Shown piece after piece: positions 18,047 to 28,233 of a stretch of DNA of 64,000 nucleotides. Made by a program: the position numbers and the translations under genes. Origin of the DNA: an uncultured Eubacteriales bacterium (lineage in GTDB: Bacteria; Bacillota; Clostridia; Oscillospirales; Oscillospiraceae); NCBI GenBank assembly GCA_900552015.1, contig URXY01000001.1, positions 1 to 64,000 on the forward strand, read 5' to 3'. The stretch's first letter is position 1. Each line of letters opens with the position of its first letter. The notes under the pieces were generated by a model. The model did no database searches and was not told the DNA's origin. It saw only the letters and a program-made list of their open reading frames with translations.

Positions 18047-18217
18047 ACCAGGGTTCCCATCAAAGCCCAGCGAAGCGGGTTTGATGGGAGAAGGACGAGC
18101 AGCGAAATAACTGAGCTTTGGCATTTATGCCGAAGCGAAGGATATGTAGCTTGTGAGGACGCGCTGAAGCGCTACTTCAAGTAAGCCGAAGGCACTGAAA
18201 AATCAAGAGATTTTTAA

Positions 18218-18250
18218 GGGGAAGCTGAGAGATTGGCTTCCCCCTTTTTT
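18218..18250 (+). terminator. Terminator downstream of rubrerythrin
   Basis: GGGGAAGC / GCTTCCCC stem with a 10-base loop and six T residues. The 170 bp between the rubrerythrin stop and this hairpin are non-coding and include a CCCATCAAA/TTTGATGGG hairpin. Confidence 0.8.
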
Positions 18251-18435
18251 GCGCCGCGGGAGAGCGGGGGAGTGCAACTCTATGTGCAAAACACTTTCTG
18301 GGGGAGGCACAAAACCGGCAGATGTGCAACTGTGAAAAGTGCAACCTTGCTGGTATGATACGCCTTTGCGTGTTCGCGAAACAAGATGTTTGAACTTTTG
18401 CCAAGCGCCTATCCGATGACATAGCGGAAATCGAG

Positions 18436-18464
18436 TTGAGATTTTGCCCCCCGGATGATATGAT
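18436..18464 (+). promoter_or_regulatory. Promoter of the lipoprotein gene at 18587
   Basis: TTGAGA and TATGAT, 17-bp spacer. The leader then has a GAGGAGGG/CCCTCCTC hairpin around 18490-18511. The 18251-18435 stretch contains no gene, several GTGCAA words and a possible second extended -10 (TGGTATGAT near 18352-18360). Confidence 0.65.
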
Positions 18465-18586
18465 ACGGGAAAACCTGTGAATAATAAGAGGAGGGCGAAT
18501 TCCCTCCTCATCGCGCGGCTCAATGCTGCGGGGATAGAAGAAGAGTCTCGCGCCTATTGAAGCGGCGAAAAGAAAGGATCGGGAGC

Positions 18587-19495
18587 ATGAAAAAAACCAA
18601 GATGATGAAACGCTGTGCGCTTGCGCTTTTGCTTGCCGCCCTCGTGCTGAGCGGCTGCGGCAGGAAGGATGAGCCTGACACACCTGACGCACCCGAGCAG
18701 GCGGCGCAGACAGTGGAGTACAGCAACATCAGCGACGCATCCTCCAGGGAGCTGCTCGCAAAGCTTTTTGCGGACGCGGGGATCGCGCCGGAGCGGACGG
18801 ACAAATTCTTTGCCTGCCTTGACCAGTTCAACGGCAGCGTCAAGGCGGAATGGCTGACGGACGGCTTTGAAGAGGCACTTCCCACGGAGACGAAGTACGA
18901 CCCCTACGAGATGCAGGATATGTGGATGGAAAAACAGGGGGACTTCCCCGGCTACAACTGCCGCATCACGGCGTATGAACTCATGGGAGATCGTATCGCC
19001 GCCGGCGAAGATCAGCCGGAAACCAACGGGGAAGACTGGCTTTTCATGGACCTTGAAACGCTCAAGCGCGACCAGGACGTCCTCTGCGGAAAGAGCACGG
19101 CGGACTTCTGCGCCCTGTTTGCGCCGGTGGAGGCAGCGGACTCGACAAAGCCCTCCGTGCAGGCCGAGACCCTGCGCAAGGGCTGGGCGGAGCGCGGCAT
19201 CACCTTCTCAGACGGCGGGTGCAGCATGATCTCCGTCGTCTTCCACGACCGCTTTTCCGACACGGAGAATACGCTCTTCATCGGCCACGTCGGCGTTCTC
19301 CTTCCCACCGGGGGCGATGCGCTCTATTTTGTCGAAAAGGTCGCCTTTCAGGAGCCGTACCGCCTGACGAAGTTCGAGAGCCGCGCCGCGCTCAAAAACT
19401 ACCTCATGGCAAAGTACGACACCGGCTGGGGACAGGATACAACGCCCCCGTTTCTCATGGAAAACGATGTCCTGATGGACGATGCGGCGCGCTGA
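18587..19495 (+). CDS. Putative lipoprotein of unknown function
   Basis: The 302-residue protein has a lysine-rich start, a hydrophobic signal and lipobox VLSGC at about residues 20-24, then a large soluble acidic domain. It should be a membrane-anchored extracytoplasmic protein. A weak GGGAG lies close to the ATG. It is separated from the next lipoprotein gene by a terminator. No family recognised; the pattern SDASSRELLAKLFADAGI suggests no known enzyme. Confidence 0.75.
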   Translation: MKKTKMMKRCALALLLAALVLSGCGRKDEPDTPDAPEQAAQTVEYSNISDASSRELLAKLFADAGIAPERTDKFFACLDQFNGSVKAEWLTDGFEEALPTETKYDPYEMQDMWMEKQGDFPGYNCRITAYELMGDRIAAGEDQPETNGEDWLFMDLETLKRDQDVLCGKSTADFCALFAPVEAADSTKPSVQAETLRKGWAERGITFSDGGCSMISVVFHDRFSDTENTLFIGHVGVLLPTGGDALYFVEKVAFQEPYRLTKFESRAALKNYLMAKYDTGWGQDTTPPFLMENDVLMDDAAR

Positions 19496-19509
19496 GCGAA
19501 AATCAGACG

Positions 19510-19552
19510 GCCCGGCGCTGCACCTTTGACCGGTGCGGCGCCGGGCTTTTTT
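19510..19552 (+). terminator. Intrinsic terminator
   Basis: 15-bp stem GCCCGGCGCTGCACC / GGTGCGGCGCCGGGC with one wobble, 7-base loop and six T residues. Confidence 0.92.
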
Positions 19553-19622
19553 GCGCCCGCGTTTTTTCGGTATGCGCGCGCCGCGCGCTGCATACCCATA
19601 GGGGAGAAAAGGGGGACGGGGC

Positions 19623-20216
19623 ATGAGGAAAAAGGGACTGACAGTGTTCATACTGCTCGCGCTGCTGCTCTCAGGCTGCGGGGAAAAGACGCAGAGCCGC
19701 GCGGAGGAATGGCAGCAGCGCTACGCGCAGATGCAGAGCTATGAAGCGCTCGTGGAGGTGAGCGTGCCGCGGGAGGACGAGACGCTGCACTACACACTGT
19801 CGCTTGAAAAGTCGGACGACAGCGTGCGTGCCGCAGTCATCGAGCCGGAGGAGCTCACGGGCATCGCGGCAACGCTCACGGGCGATGCGCTGACGCTCGA
19901 ATATGACGGCATGGCGCTCGATGCAGGGACACTCTCGCCGCGCGTCTCGGCGCTCAACTGCGTACCGCTGGTGTTGGATGGCTTTTCGCGCGCGTATCTC
20001 GACAGCGTGGGCAGTGAAACACTCGACGGAAAGGACACGCTGCGCGCGGATTTCTCCATGACGCTCGGCGACGAAACGCTCGGCGGGACCGTCTGGTTTA
20101 CGGACGGCGGCGCACCGGTGTATCTGGAGGCGAGTGAGGACGGAAAAATTATTGCCGCGGCGGAGTTTACGAATTTTGTTTTTGGTGATATACTACCTTC
20201 AAGTACACAGAATTAG
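19623..20216 (+). CDS. GerS-like / LolA-fold lipoprotein upstream of alr
   Basis: The 197-residue protein has a signal peptide with lipobox LLSGC at residues 15-19. The mature part reads as alternating beta strands (SYEALVEVSV, DTLRADFSMTLG, TVWFTDGGAPVYLEAS), typical of the LolA/LppX half-barrel fold. In Clostridioides difficile the germination lipoprotein GerS is encoded directly upstream of alanine racemase; the same order here supports a GerS-like assignment. Sequence identity to GerS was not measured. The function would be in spore cortex processing. Confidence 0.6.
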   Translation: MRKKGLTVFILLALLLSGCGEKTQSRAEEWQQRYAQMQSYEALVEVSVPREDETLHYTLSLEKSDDSVRAAVIEPEELTGIAATLTGDALTLEYDGMALDAGTLSPRVSALNCVPLVLDGFSRAYLDSVGSETLDGKDTLRADFSMTLGDETLGGTVWFTDGGAPVYLEASEDGKIIAAAEFTNFVFGDILPSSTQN

Positions 20217-20258
20217 ACTGTTGTAGCTATCCCAAAGCAAGAGAGGGCGGAAGAGACC

Positions 20259-21425
20259 GTGGAAAGCACGCTCAAACGGACCTGGGCCGAGGTCGATCTC
20301 GACGCACTGGCCCATAATTATGAACGTATCCGCCGCCATGTCGGCGAGAAAACAAAGCTGCTCGGCGTCATCAAAGCGGACGCCTACGGCCACGGCGCGG
20401 TGCCGGTGGCGAAGGAGCTGGAAGCGCTGGGCGCGAGCTACCTCGCTGTGTCGAACATCGACGAGTGTGAGGAGGTGCGCCGCGGCGGTGTCACGCTGCC
20501 GGTGCTGATGCTGGGCTTCACGCCCGCCGACCAGGCCGAGCGCATTCTGGAGCTTGACATGACGCAGGCGGTGCAGAGCCTAGACATCGCCAAGGCGTTT
20601 TCCGCCGCGGCAGTGAAGTGTGGCAAGAAAATGAAGGTGCATATCAAGCTCGATACCGGCATGGGCCGGCTCGGCTTTTTATGCGATGAAGAGCATTTTG
20701 ACGAGAGCCTGCAAGACATTCTGGTGGTGCTCGAGCTGCCGGGACTCGACGTGGAGGGCGTTTTCACACACTTCTGCGTCGCGGACGAGGAGGGTGAGGA
20801 AAATGTCGCCTTCACGAGAACGCAGCACGAGCGATTCCTGCGCATGATCGATGCGGCGGAGGCGCGCAGCGGCTTTCATTTCAGGCTGCGCCATTGCTGC
20901 AACGCCGGCGGCATCGTGTGCTACCCCGAGTGGGCGGGTGACATGGTGCGCTGCGGCATCATTCTCTACGGTTCGGGAAGCCTTGCCGAGAAAATGGGCA
21001 TGGAGCCTGTCATGTCGCTCAAAACGCGCGTCGCGACTGTGCGCGATCTCGCGCCCGGCACGTCGGTGAGCTATGGGCGGACATATTTTACCGAGCGGGA
21101 GAGCCGCATCGCGGTCCTGCCCATCGGCTACGCCGACGGACTGCACCGCACGCTCTCGAACAGAATGGAAGTGCTCACGCCCTACGGCAGGGCAAAGCAG
21201 GTCGGCCGCATCTGCATGGATATGTGCATGATCGATGTGACGGACCTGCCGGAGGTGAAGTCCGGCGACGAGGTGGAGATCTTCGGCAAGAACGTCCTCT
21301 GCGCGGAGGACGCGGCGGCGTGCGGCACCATTCCCTATGAACTGCTGTGCGCCGTGAGCAAGCGCGTGCCGCGCCACTATTTTCTGCACGGCAAACGCGT
21401 GGACACGGACCTCACGCCCCTGTAG
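20259..21425 (+). CDS. alr: Alanine racemase
   Basis: The 388-residue fold-type III PLP enzyme interconverts L- and D-alanine for peptidoglycan. The PLP-lysine motif is VIKADAYGHGAV near residue 36; the catalytic Tyr region is VSYGRTYF near 270, and GYADGLHR and ICMDMCMIDVT follow. The start appears to be GTG (20259) with only a weak GAGAGGG upstream. It lies 42 bp after the GerS-like gene and 157 bp before ndoA, the usual alr-ndoA neighbourhood of Firmicutes but without the antitoxin gene. Confidence 0.96.
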   Translation: MESTLKRTWAEVDLDALAHNYERIRRHVGEKTKLLGVIKADAYGHGAVPVAKELEALGASYLAVSNIDECEEVRRGGVTLPVLMLGFTPADQAERILELDMTQAVQSLDIAKAFSAAAVKCGKKMKVHIKLDTGMGRLGFLCDEEHFDESLQDILVVLELPGLDVEGVFTHFCVADEEGEENVAFTRTQHERFLRMIDAAEARSGFHFRLRHCCNAGGIVCYPEWAGDMVRCGIILYGSGSLAEKMGMEPVMSLKTRVATVRDLAPGTSVSYGRTYFTERESRIAVLPIGYADGLHRTLSNRMEVLTPYGRAKQVGRICMDMCMIDVTDLPEVKSGDEVEIFGKNVLCAEDAAACGTIPYELLCAVSKRVPRHYFLHGKRVDTDLTPL

Positions 21426-21582
21426 GAGCACGGCGGACGCGCTGCGGGCATAAGATATCCCGGGGGCAGAAACGGGGAAAGTTGTGAGCTCCCGTATAAA
21501 TTCCGCCCCCGCGTGGGAGAATGACAGTGGCCCCTGACAAAGGCCAGAGGGTACTTCTTCCGCTCGGAGTGTGAATAGCTAA

Positions 21583-21948
21583 GTGGATATCAATGTGAAA
21601 CGCGGCGATATTTATTACGCCGATCTTTCGCCCGTGGTCGGAAGCGAGCAGGGCGGCGTGCGCCCGGTGCTCATCGTGCAGAATGACACGGGCAACCGAT
21701 ACAGTCCCACGGTGATCGCGGCTGCCATTACCTCGCAGACGAACAAGGCAAAGCTGCCGACGCATATCGCGCTCTCTGCGCCGGACTACGGTCTGCCGCG
21801 CGACAGCGTGGTGCTGCTCGAGCAGATCCGGACGCTCGATAAGCGGCGGCTGCGCGAGCGCATGGGACGCGTGGACGGCGAGCTGATGGAGCGTATCGAC
21901 GCGGCCATCGCTGTGAGCTTCGGCCTGCAGAACACCCAATTGGTATAG
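21583..21948 (+). CDS. ndoA: EndoA (MazF-family) mRNA endoribonuclease toxin
   Basis: The 121-residue protein shows the MazF/EndoA signature [19 protein letters not shown] then [10 protein letters not shown] near residues 7-35 and the C-terminal [10 protein letters not shown]. EndoA cleaves mRNA at UACAU in Bacillus. The start is GTG, poorly served by a distant GGAG. The antitoxin EndoAI, normally encoded between alr and ndoA, is absent: the 157-bp gap has no open frame of suitable length. Confidence 0.94.
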   Translation: MDINVKRGDIYYADLSPVVGSEQGGVRPVLIVQNDTGNRYSPTVIAAAITSQTNKAKLPTHIALSAPDYGLPRDSVVLLEQIRTLDKRRLRERMGRVDGELMERIDAAIAVSFGLQNTQLV

Positions 21949-22002
21949 ACCTCCCGGCGCGGACCAACATCGTGCGCGCCGGGAAGAAATGAGGATACAC
22001 AG

Positions 22003-22560
22003 ATGAAAAAAACACCCAACGCCTTTGCCCGCCTTGTGGGATTGCTGCTGGTGAGCGCAACGGTCCTGACGCTGACCGTCGCGGCGACCGGTGGCGCGGG
22101 CACGAGCAGCGACCCGCTCGTGACGCTGAGCTACTTAAACGGAAAATTCCTGCCGCAGGTTCTTGCCGACGTGGACAAGAAGACTGCGAGCCGCGAAAAG
22201 GACCTTTCGAGCAAGCTCACTGAACAGGTGAAGAACGAGACGAAGGCCTTTGAGCAGAAGTACGGAACGTCCACCGGCAGCTCCGGCAGCACAGCGTCGA
22301 GCTTTACGGTCGTCACGCTCAGCAAGGGCCAGACCCTTTCCATGGGCATCGGCTGCGAGGCGATGCTGCGCACGGGCAGCGGTGTGTGCGTGGCATCGAG
22401 CGATCCCGGCCTTGTGGATGAAACGGGCGGCGCAGCGATCGCCGGAGGCGAAACGCTGATCAAGAACCACCTTTACATGGCGACGCTGGAGGGGCACGGC
22501 GTACAGGCCGGGGCGAACAGCACCAAGCTTCTCGTCCGCGGTAGCTACAGCGTGCAGTGA
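22003..22560 (+). CDS. Secreted protein of unknown function
   Basis: The 185-residue protein has a Sec signal peptide (cleavage near AAATG-GAG, residues 28-33), a coiled, charged segment (VDKKTASREKDLSSKLTEQV), a Gly/Ser/Thr linker (STGSSGSTASS) and a C-terminal beta-rich domain (SKGQTLSMGIGCEAMLRTGS). GAGG lies near the ATG. It follows ndoA by 54 bp and could be co-transcribed. I have a weak recollection of similar proteins in Oscillospiraceae but no function. Confidence 0.75.
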   Translation: MKKTPNAFARLVGLLLVSATVLTLTVAATGGAGTSSDPLVTLSYLNGKFLPQVLADVDKKTASREKDLSSKLTEQVKNETKAFEQKYGTSTGSSGSTASSFTVVTLSKGQTLSMGIGCEAMLRTGSGVCVASSDPGLVDETGGAAIAGGETLIKNHLYMATLEGHGVQAGANSTKLLVRGSYSVQ

Positions 22561-22573
22561 CAACATAATGACG

Positions 22574-22609
22574 AGCGCCTGCGCATAAAATAGCGCAGGC
22601 GCTTTCTTT
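22574..22609 (+). terminator. Intrinsic terminator
   Basis: AGCGCCTGCGC / GCGCAGGCGCT stem (11 bp) followed by TTTCTTT. Confidence 0.88.
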
Positions 22610-22630
22610 ATCATGCGAGGGGGGAGAGGA

Positions 22631-22885
22631 ATGGACGTCTGGCGCGCACTGCCCGAGGGGCCGCTGTTCCGCTCCGCGCGGCTCGACTGCGCGCTCACGC
22701 GCCTTTCCGGTGCGCTCGTCTGCGAGAGGGAGCGTGAGACGCTGCTTGCACTTCCCTATGACGAGGGCGCGCCATTCCCGCTGCCGGAGCTCTTCTGTCT
22801 GGCGTGTGTCGACACAGTGCGGGGACGGCGGTGCGTTTTGTACCGGCTGGATGAGAAAAAATGCCCTGTGATGTGGGAAAAATAA
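22631..22885 (+). CDS. Hypothetical small protein
   Basis: ATG at 22631 after GGGGAGAGGA gives 84 residues, beginning MDVWRALPEGPLFRSARLDC and containing two cysteines spaced CLAC. It is Arg/Leu-rich and soluble. It lies between a terminator and the nrdR promoter. No family recognised; the ribosome binding site and codon use favour a real gene. Confidence 0.55.
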   Translation: MDVWRALPEGPLFRSARLDCALTRLSGALVCERERETLLALPYDEGAPFPLPELFCLACVDTVRGRRCVLYRLDEKKCPVMWEK

Positions 22886-22895
22886 AAATTATGTC

Positions 22896-22924
22896 TACCA
22901 TCCTGCGAAAAAGTATGGTATACT
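22896..22924 (+). promoter_or_regulatory. Promoter of nrdR
   Basis: Extended -10 TGGTATACT (22917-22924 region) with a poor -35 TACCAT at 17 bp. TACCAT and ATGGTA form an inverted repeat across the promoter. Confidence 0.55.
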
Positions 22925-22960
22925 GGCTCCGACTAACGAAGAGAAAAGAGGTCCTGCACG

Positions 22961-23416
22961 ATGAAATGCCCCTATTGCGGCTATAAAGAGAGCAAGGTCA
23001 TCGATTCCCGGCCCGCGGAGGAGGGGAGCAGCATCCGCCGTCGGCGCGAATGCCTTTCCTGCGCCAAGCGCTTCACCACCTACGAGACGGTGGAGAGCCT
23101 GCCGATGGTCGTTATCAAGAAGGACGGCAGCCGCCAGAGCTTTGACAAGCGCAAGGTCTTGAACGGCATGATCCGTGCGTGCGAGAAGCGCCCCGTTCCC
23201 TTTGAGGTGCTCGAGCAGAAGGCGGATGAGATCGAGCAGACCTTACAGAACTCGCTCGAGCGCGAGGTCAGCACCGAGTACATCGGAGAGCTCGTCATGG
23301 ACAAGCTGCGCGCCGTGGACGAGGTGGCCTATGTGCGCTTTGCCTCGGTCTACCGCCAGTTCAAGGACATCGACACGTTCATGAAGGAGCTCAACAAGCT
23401 GCTCGAGAGCAAGTGA
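22961..23416 (+). CDS. nrdR: Transcriptional repressor NrdR
   Basis: The 151-residue protein has an N-terminal zinc ribbon ([16 protein letters not shown] and CLSCAKRF) and an ATP-cone domain starting [17 protein letters not shown]. NrdR senses dATP/ATP and represses ribonucleotide reductase genes by binding NrdR boxes; no RNR gene is in this window. The start ATG is well placed after GAGAAAAGAGG. It is convergent with the DUF4363 gene, with one base between stop codons. Confidence 0.96.
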   Translation: MKCPYCGYKESKVIDSRPAEEGSSIRRRRECLSCAKRFTTYETVESLPMVVIKKDGSRQSFDKRKVLNGMIRACEKRPVPFEVLEQKADEIEQTLQNSLEREVSTEYIGELVMDKLRAVDEVAYVRFASVYRQFKDIDTFMKELNKLLESK

Positions 23417-23417
23417 G

Positions 23418-23801
23418 CTACAAAATGTTCTGGATCGAGATATCCTGCATTTCCGACAGCACCAAAAGCTGAGACTTGAGCTCCGCGACACACGCGCGGA
23501 ACTCGCCCTCGTCCTGCTCAAAGGCGAAGCTGTCCGCGCGGGCGAGTAAGGATTCGACCTCGTTGAGCTCGTCATGCTGCAGGATGATGTGGAAATACGT
23601 CGCGTGCGCGTCCCAGCTTTCGTGAAGCGCGGAGAGATCATCGCGCACGCTGTCCCAGTTCTCCGCCTGCGCGGTGTCCTGCAATTTGTCGAGCTCCGCG
23701 CACCAGTCTGTAACTAAGCCGTCGGCGACGGCGGCATTTGCGAGCGCCGCGCCGAAGAGCGCGAGCAGCAGGCAGAATGGGATCCAGAAAAATCGCTTCA
23801 T
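23418..23801 (-). CDS. DUF4363 family protein
   Basis: The 127-residue protein has an N-terminal signal/anchor (MKRFFWIPFCLLLALFGAAL) and an extracytoplasmic helical bundle (WCAELDKLQDTAQAENWDS and EFRACVAELKSQLL). DUF4363 proteins commonly accompany DUF421 proteins in Clostridia. The start overlaps the DUF421 stop (ATGA), showing translational coupling. The role is unknown; extracytoplasmic partner of the DUF421 protein is a reasonable inference. Confidence 0.82.
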   Translation of the reverse strand: MKRFFWIPFCLLLALFGAALANAAVADGLVTDWCAELDKLQDTAQAENWDSVRDDLSALHESWDAHATYFHIILQHDELNEVESLLARADSFAFEQDEGEFRACVAELKSQLLVLSEMQDISIQNIL

Positions 23802-24481
23802 TTGGCACTGTCCTTTCCGATGCACAGAATTTTGCCCGCGCCGTCGAGCGAGAGCAGAAAAATCTCCGACGGGGCGTGGTAGCCCTGCGCGCGCACGGTT
23901 TTGTCGAGCCACGCGGCATCCAGACCCGCGAGCGAGAGGTTTTCGCCCATCACCCGCCCGTCATTGATGAAGATGTGCGGGAGGAAGGTGTCGTCCTTGA
24001 CGGGCTTTCCCAGCTGTTTAGGCGTTGCGGGCTGCTCGTCGGGATAGAGGAGGACAGAGAGCTGCCCGTCGGTTTCGAGCACCGCGTATTTGACGCTTGT
24101 GAGGTCCGTCACGCCCTGAGAGCGGAGTTCCTCGATGAGCTCGTCGAGCGTGAAGCGGTTGTGGCGCATTGCGTCCTGCTGCACCTTGCCATCTAAAATG
24201 AGCGCCGTCGGGCTGCCGCAGATCAGCCGCCGCAGGCGGATGGAGCGCACGCTCCCCCACGAGAGCAGCATCGAGAGCAATAAGAGCGTCACGATCGGGA
24301 TGACGCCGTTTAAAAGCGGGATGCCGAAATCCTGCATCGGCACGGCGGCAAGGTCCGAAATGAGCAGCGTGAGCACGAGCTCGATGGGCTCGAGCTCGCC
24401 GATCTGCCGCTTGCCGAGAAGGCGCAGCCCGACCATGATGAGAAAATAGAGCACGATCGTGCGGATAAAAGCAGTAGCCAT
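23798..24481 (-). CDS. DUF421 (YetF/YcaP-like) membrane protein
   Basis: The 227-residue protein has three N-terminal membrane helices (about 7-25, 37-57 and 63-83) with the family motif LRLLGKRQIGELEPIELVL, then a cytoplasmic domain beginning ICGSPTALILDGKV and including MRHNRFTLDELIEELRSQGV. ATG at 24481 is preferred because GGAGG is then six bases upstream. Homologues in Bacillus affect spore or stress phenotypes, but molecular function is unknown. Forms an operon with the DUF4363 gene. Confidence 0.9.
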   Translation of the reverse strand: MATAFIRTIVLYFLIMVGLRLLGKRQIGELEPIELVLTLLISDLAAVPMQDFGIPLLNGVIPIVTLLLLSMLLSWGSVRSIRLRRLICGSPTALILDGKVQQDAMRHNRFTLDELIEELRSQGVTDLTSVKYAVLETDGQLSVLLYPDEQPATPKQLGKPVKDDTFLPHIFINDGRVMGENLSLAGLDAAWLDKTVRAQGYHAPSEIFLLSLDGAGKILCIGKDSAK

Positions 24482-24610
24482 AGTCATCCTCCCTTTTTGG
24501 GAGTTTGCCCCGCGGAGGGGCGAAATAACCGCTTTCATCCGGAGAAGTCCGGTTTGAAATATATTAAAAAAACGCAGAAGTGAAAGGAGCTATGGAGTTT
24601 CTCCATCATA

Positions 24611-24770
24611 AGCGCCAGCGCCCGCCTTTGGCGGGACGACGAGGTGGGAAGAGGATCGAAATTTCGGCGGATGCTTCCCCGTGCCCGTGGGCGCGCACAC
24701 AGCCGGCAAACATGCGGGCGACCGCAGAACAAAGGGGCTGTGACCACGGGAAAAGCGACAAATGACTGCG
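24611..24770 (+). ncRNA. glmS ribozyme: glmS ribozyme/riboswitch
   Basis: The core matches the glmS ribozyme: AGCGCCAG with the cleavage site between A24611 and G24612, GACGAGGTGGG, ATCGAAATTTCGGCGGATG (P2.1/P2 core), CACACAGCCGGCAAACATG, then CAGAACAAAGGGGCTGTGAC (P3-P4 region) and AAAAGCGACAAA. It lies about 90 bp upstream of glmS. Glucosamine-6-phosphate-activated cleavage would destabilise the mRNA. Confidence 0.96.
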
Positions 24771-24858
24771 CATTTGTCCTTTTGAAGAAGCGGCTTTGCG
24801 CCGTAAAAGGGTATTTTTGCCCATTTTTCAAAAATCATCAAAAGGAGAATGTTATCAT

Positions 24859-26703
<1,845 letters not shown>

Positions 26704-26711
26704 CAGACGCA

Positions 26712-26739
26712 AAAAGGAAGCCCGAGAGGGCTTCCTTTT
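26712..26739. terminator. Terminator of glmS
   Basis: AAAAGGAAGCCC-GAGA-GGGCTTCCTTTT, 12-bp perfect stem usable from both strands. Confidence 0.92.
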
Positions 26740-26769
26740 GTATTTTCTCTGTGCAGCTCAGGGGAATAT

Positions 26770-27447
26770 TTATCCCGCCAGTGCGGCGTTGACCGCATCG
26801 ACAGAAAACGCCGTCCACGCAAGGTCGTCCTTTGCGTTCTGCTCGGCGATGAAGGCGTCGAAGTCTTCCTCGCTGACGCTCTCGCCGTTCAGCGTATAGG
26901 TGACGCTGCCGCTGCCATCGCTGCTCACGGCGGCAAAATCGTCGTAGACCAGCACGCCGTTTTCGAAGCGGAAGCGGGCGTAGCCGTTGTCGAACGCGCC
27001 GTTCGACCAGGCAACGGTGCCGTCTGCCTTGGGGGTCAAAAAGCCGCGGTGGACCACCTGATTGGCATAGACCGCGCCGTCAAAGCAGGTGAGGACGACG
27101 TATTCCTCGTCGCCGCTGTAGTCGATGTTCAGCACCAGCTCGTCTGTGCCGTCGCCGTCCAGGTCGAGCAGGGCGAAGCGGGTGATCGTCCAGTCCATGT
27201 CCGAGCCGTCGACGCCCTTGGTGGCGTAGACGTCGGGCGCGCGGAAGGAGGCTGTGCTGGCCTCGACGCCGGCGTTGATGAGATTGGCCGTCGCCGTGAC
27301 GTTACCGGTGAAAAAGTCTTCATAGAGATTGCCCGGCTGCGCGTCGGGCGGAGCGTCGTTAGAGTCATCCGACTGCTGCCCGCAGGCAGTCAGAAGCAAG
27401 GCAAGAGTGAGCACGGCCAAAAGCGTGCGCAGAAAATAGCGTTTCAT
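26770..27447 (-). CDS. Putative lipoprotein with Asp-rich repeat-like motif
   Basis: The 225-residue protein has a lipobox LLTAC at about residues 18-22, an Asp/Ser linker, then LLDLDGDGTDELVLNI near residue 93. DxDxDGxxE is the calcium-binding loop pattern found in FG-GAP/VCBS and dockerin-like modules. The remainder is beta-rich (YARFRFENGVLVYDDF). AAAGGAG precedes the ATG. It is anchored outside the membrane; function unknown. Confidence 0.78.
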   Translation of the reverse strand: MKRYFLRTLLAVLTLALLLTACGQQSDDSNDAPPDAQPGNLYEDFFTGNVTATANLINAGVEASTASFRAPDVYATKGVDGSDMDWTITRFALLDLDGDGTDELVLNIDYSGDEEYVVLTCFDGAVYANQVVHRGFLTPKADGTVAWSNGAFDNGYARFRFENGVLVYDDFAAVSSDGSGSVTYTLNGESVSEEDFDAFIAEQNAKDDLAWTAFSVDAVNAALAG

Positions 27448-27558
27448 GCAGAGTTCTCCTTTTCGATGTTTACCGCATCAGCTGCGGCAATAGGAATGAT
27501 AACATGACTTTAGACGCAAGTCGTTACAGAAAAGTTGCAGTTCGGAAACAAAAAGAAA

Positions 27559-27582
27559 CAAAAAAGAGCGCCTGCGCGCCCT
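27559..27582 (-). terminator. Terminator of the small exporter gene
   Basis: On the reverse strand AGGGCGC-GCAG-GCGCTCT followed by TTTTTT. Confidence 0.7.
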
Positions 27583-27587
27583 TTTCA

Positions 27588-28079
27588 TTAGAATAGAAGT
27601 GTGACGCCGTGCGTCAGGAGTGTGATGATCAGGCCCGCGATGACGACGCCGAGGAAGATGACCGGCACGGCGCGCTTTAAGCGCATATCGAGCACGGCGG
27701 CGATGAGCGCGCCCGTCCACGCGCCGGTGCCCGGCAGCGGGATGGCGACAAAGAGCAGCAGGCCCCACGTCTGATAGCGGACGACGTCGGCGCTCTTGGA
27801 CCTTGCGCGCGCTTCGAGCCGCGAGACGAAGCCCTCGAGCTTTGGGATATGTACGCGCACCCACTTGAAAAGCGGACGGACGAATAGAATGATGAACGGC
27901 ACGGGGATCATGTTGCCGATGAGCGAGGCGAGAAACGCGGCGGGGATGGGCAGTCCCATCGCGACGCCCGCGGGCAGGCCGCCGCGCAGCTCGACAACGG
28001 GGAGCATCGAGATGAGCATTGTGAGCAGCGCCTCGCCGAGAGGCGTTTCGTGCAGCCAGAGAGAAACGGTATCCGCCAT
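27588..28079 (-). CDS. Small multi-drug export family membrane protein (COG2426)
   Basis: The 163-residue protein has four or five helices and matches the Sm_multidrug_ex family: SMLPVVELRGGLPAG near residue 24, NMIPVPFIILF near 57, and IPLPGTGAWTGALIA near 113. These two conserved proline/glycine-rich re-entrant loops resemble DedA/SNARE-associated transporters. True substrates are unproven. ATG at 28079 has AAAGGAG upstream. Monocistronic. Confidence 0.85.
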   Translation of the reverse strand: MADTVSLWLHETPLGEALLTMLISMLPVVELRGGLPAGVAMGLPIPAAFLASLIGNMIPVPFIILFVRPLFKWVRVHIPKLEGFVSRLEARARSKSADVVRYQTWGLLLFVAIPLPGTGAWTGALIAAVLDMRLKRAVPVIFLGVVIAGLIITLLTHGVTLLF

Positions 28080-28190
28080 GAGGCTCCTTTCCTGTGAGAA
28101 AAACAGTATGGAAATATTACATAGCAAAAGTATACCGCGGATGGAACGTGTGCGCAAGGGAAGAAAGGTGAAACTTTTATAAAGGATGCA

Positions 28191-28219
28191 CAAAGGCCCC
28201 GGACGAGCCGGGGCCTTTG
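28191..28219 (-). terminator. Hairpin downstream of the Asn/Gln-rich mini-gene
   Basis: Perfect 12-bp stem CAAAGGCCCCGG / CCGGGGCCTTTG with a 5-base loop; the T tract on the reverse strand is poor. Confidence 0.6.
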
Positions 28220-28233
28220 CACGGTGAGTACGC

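Noticed and set aside
21426..21582. EndoAI antitoxin gene between alr and ndoA
   Set aside because: All short frames here are interrupted; nothing resembles a ribbon-helix-helix protein.
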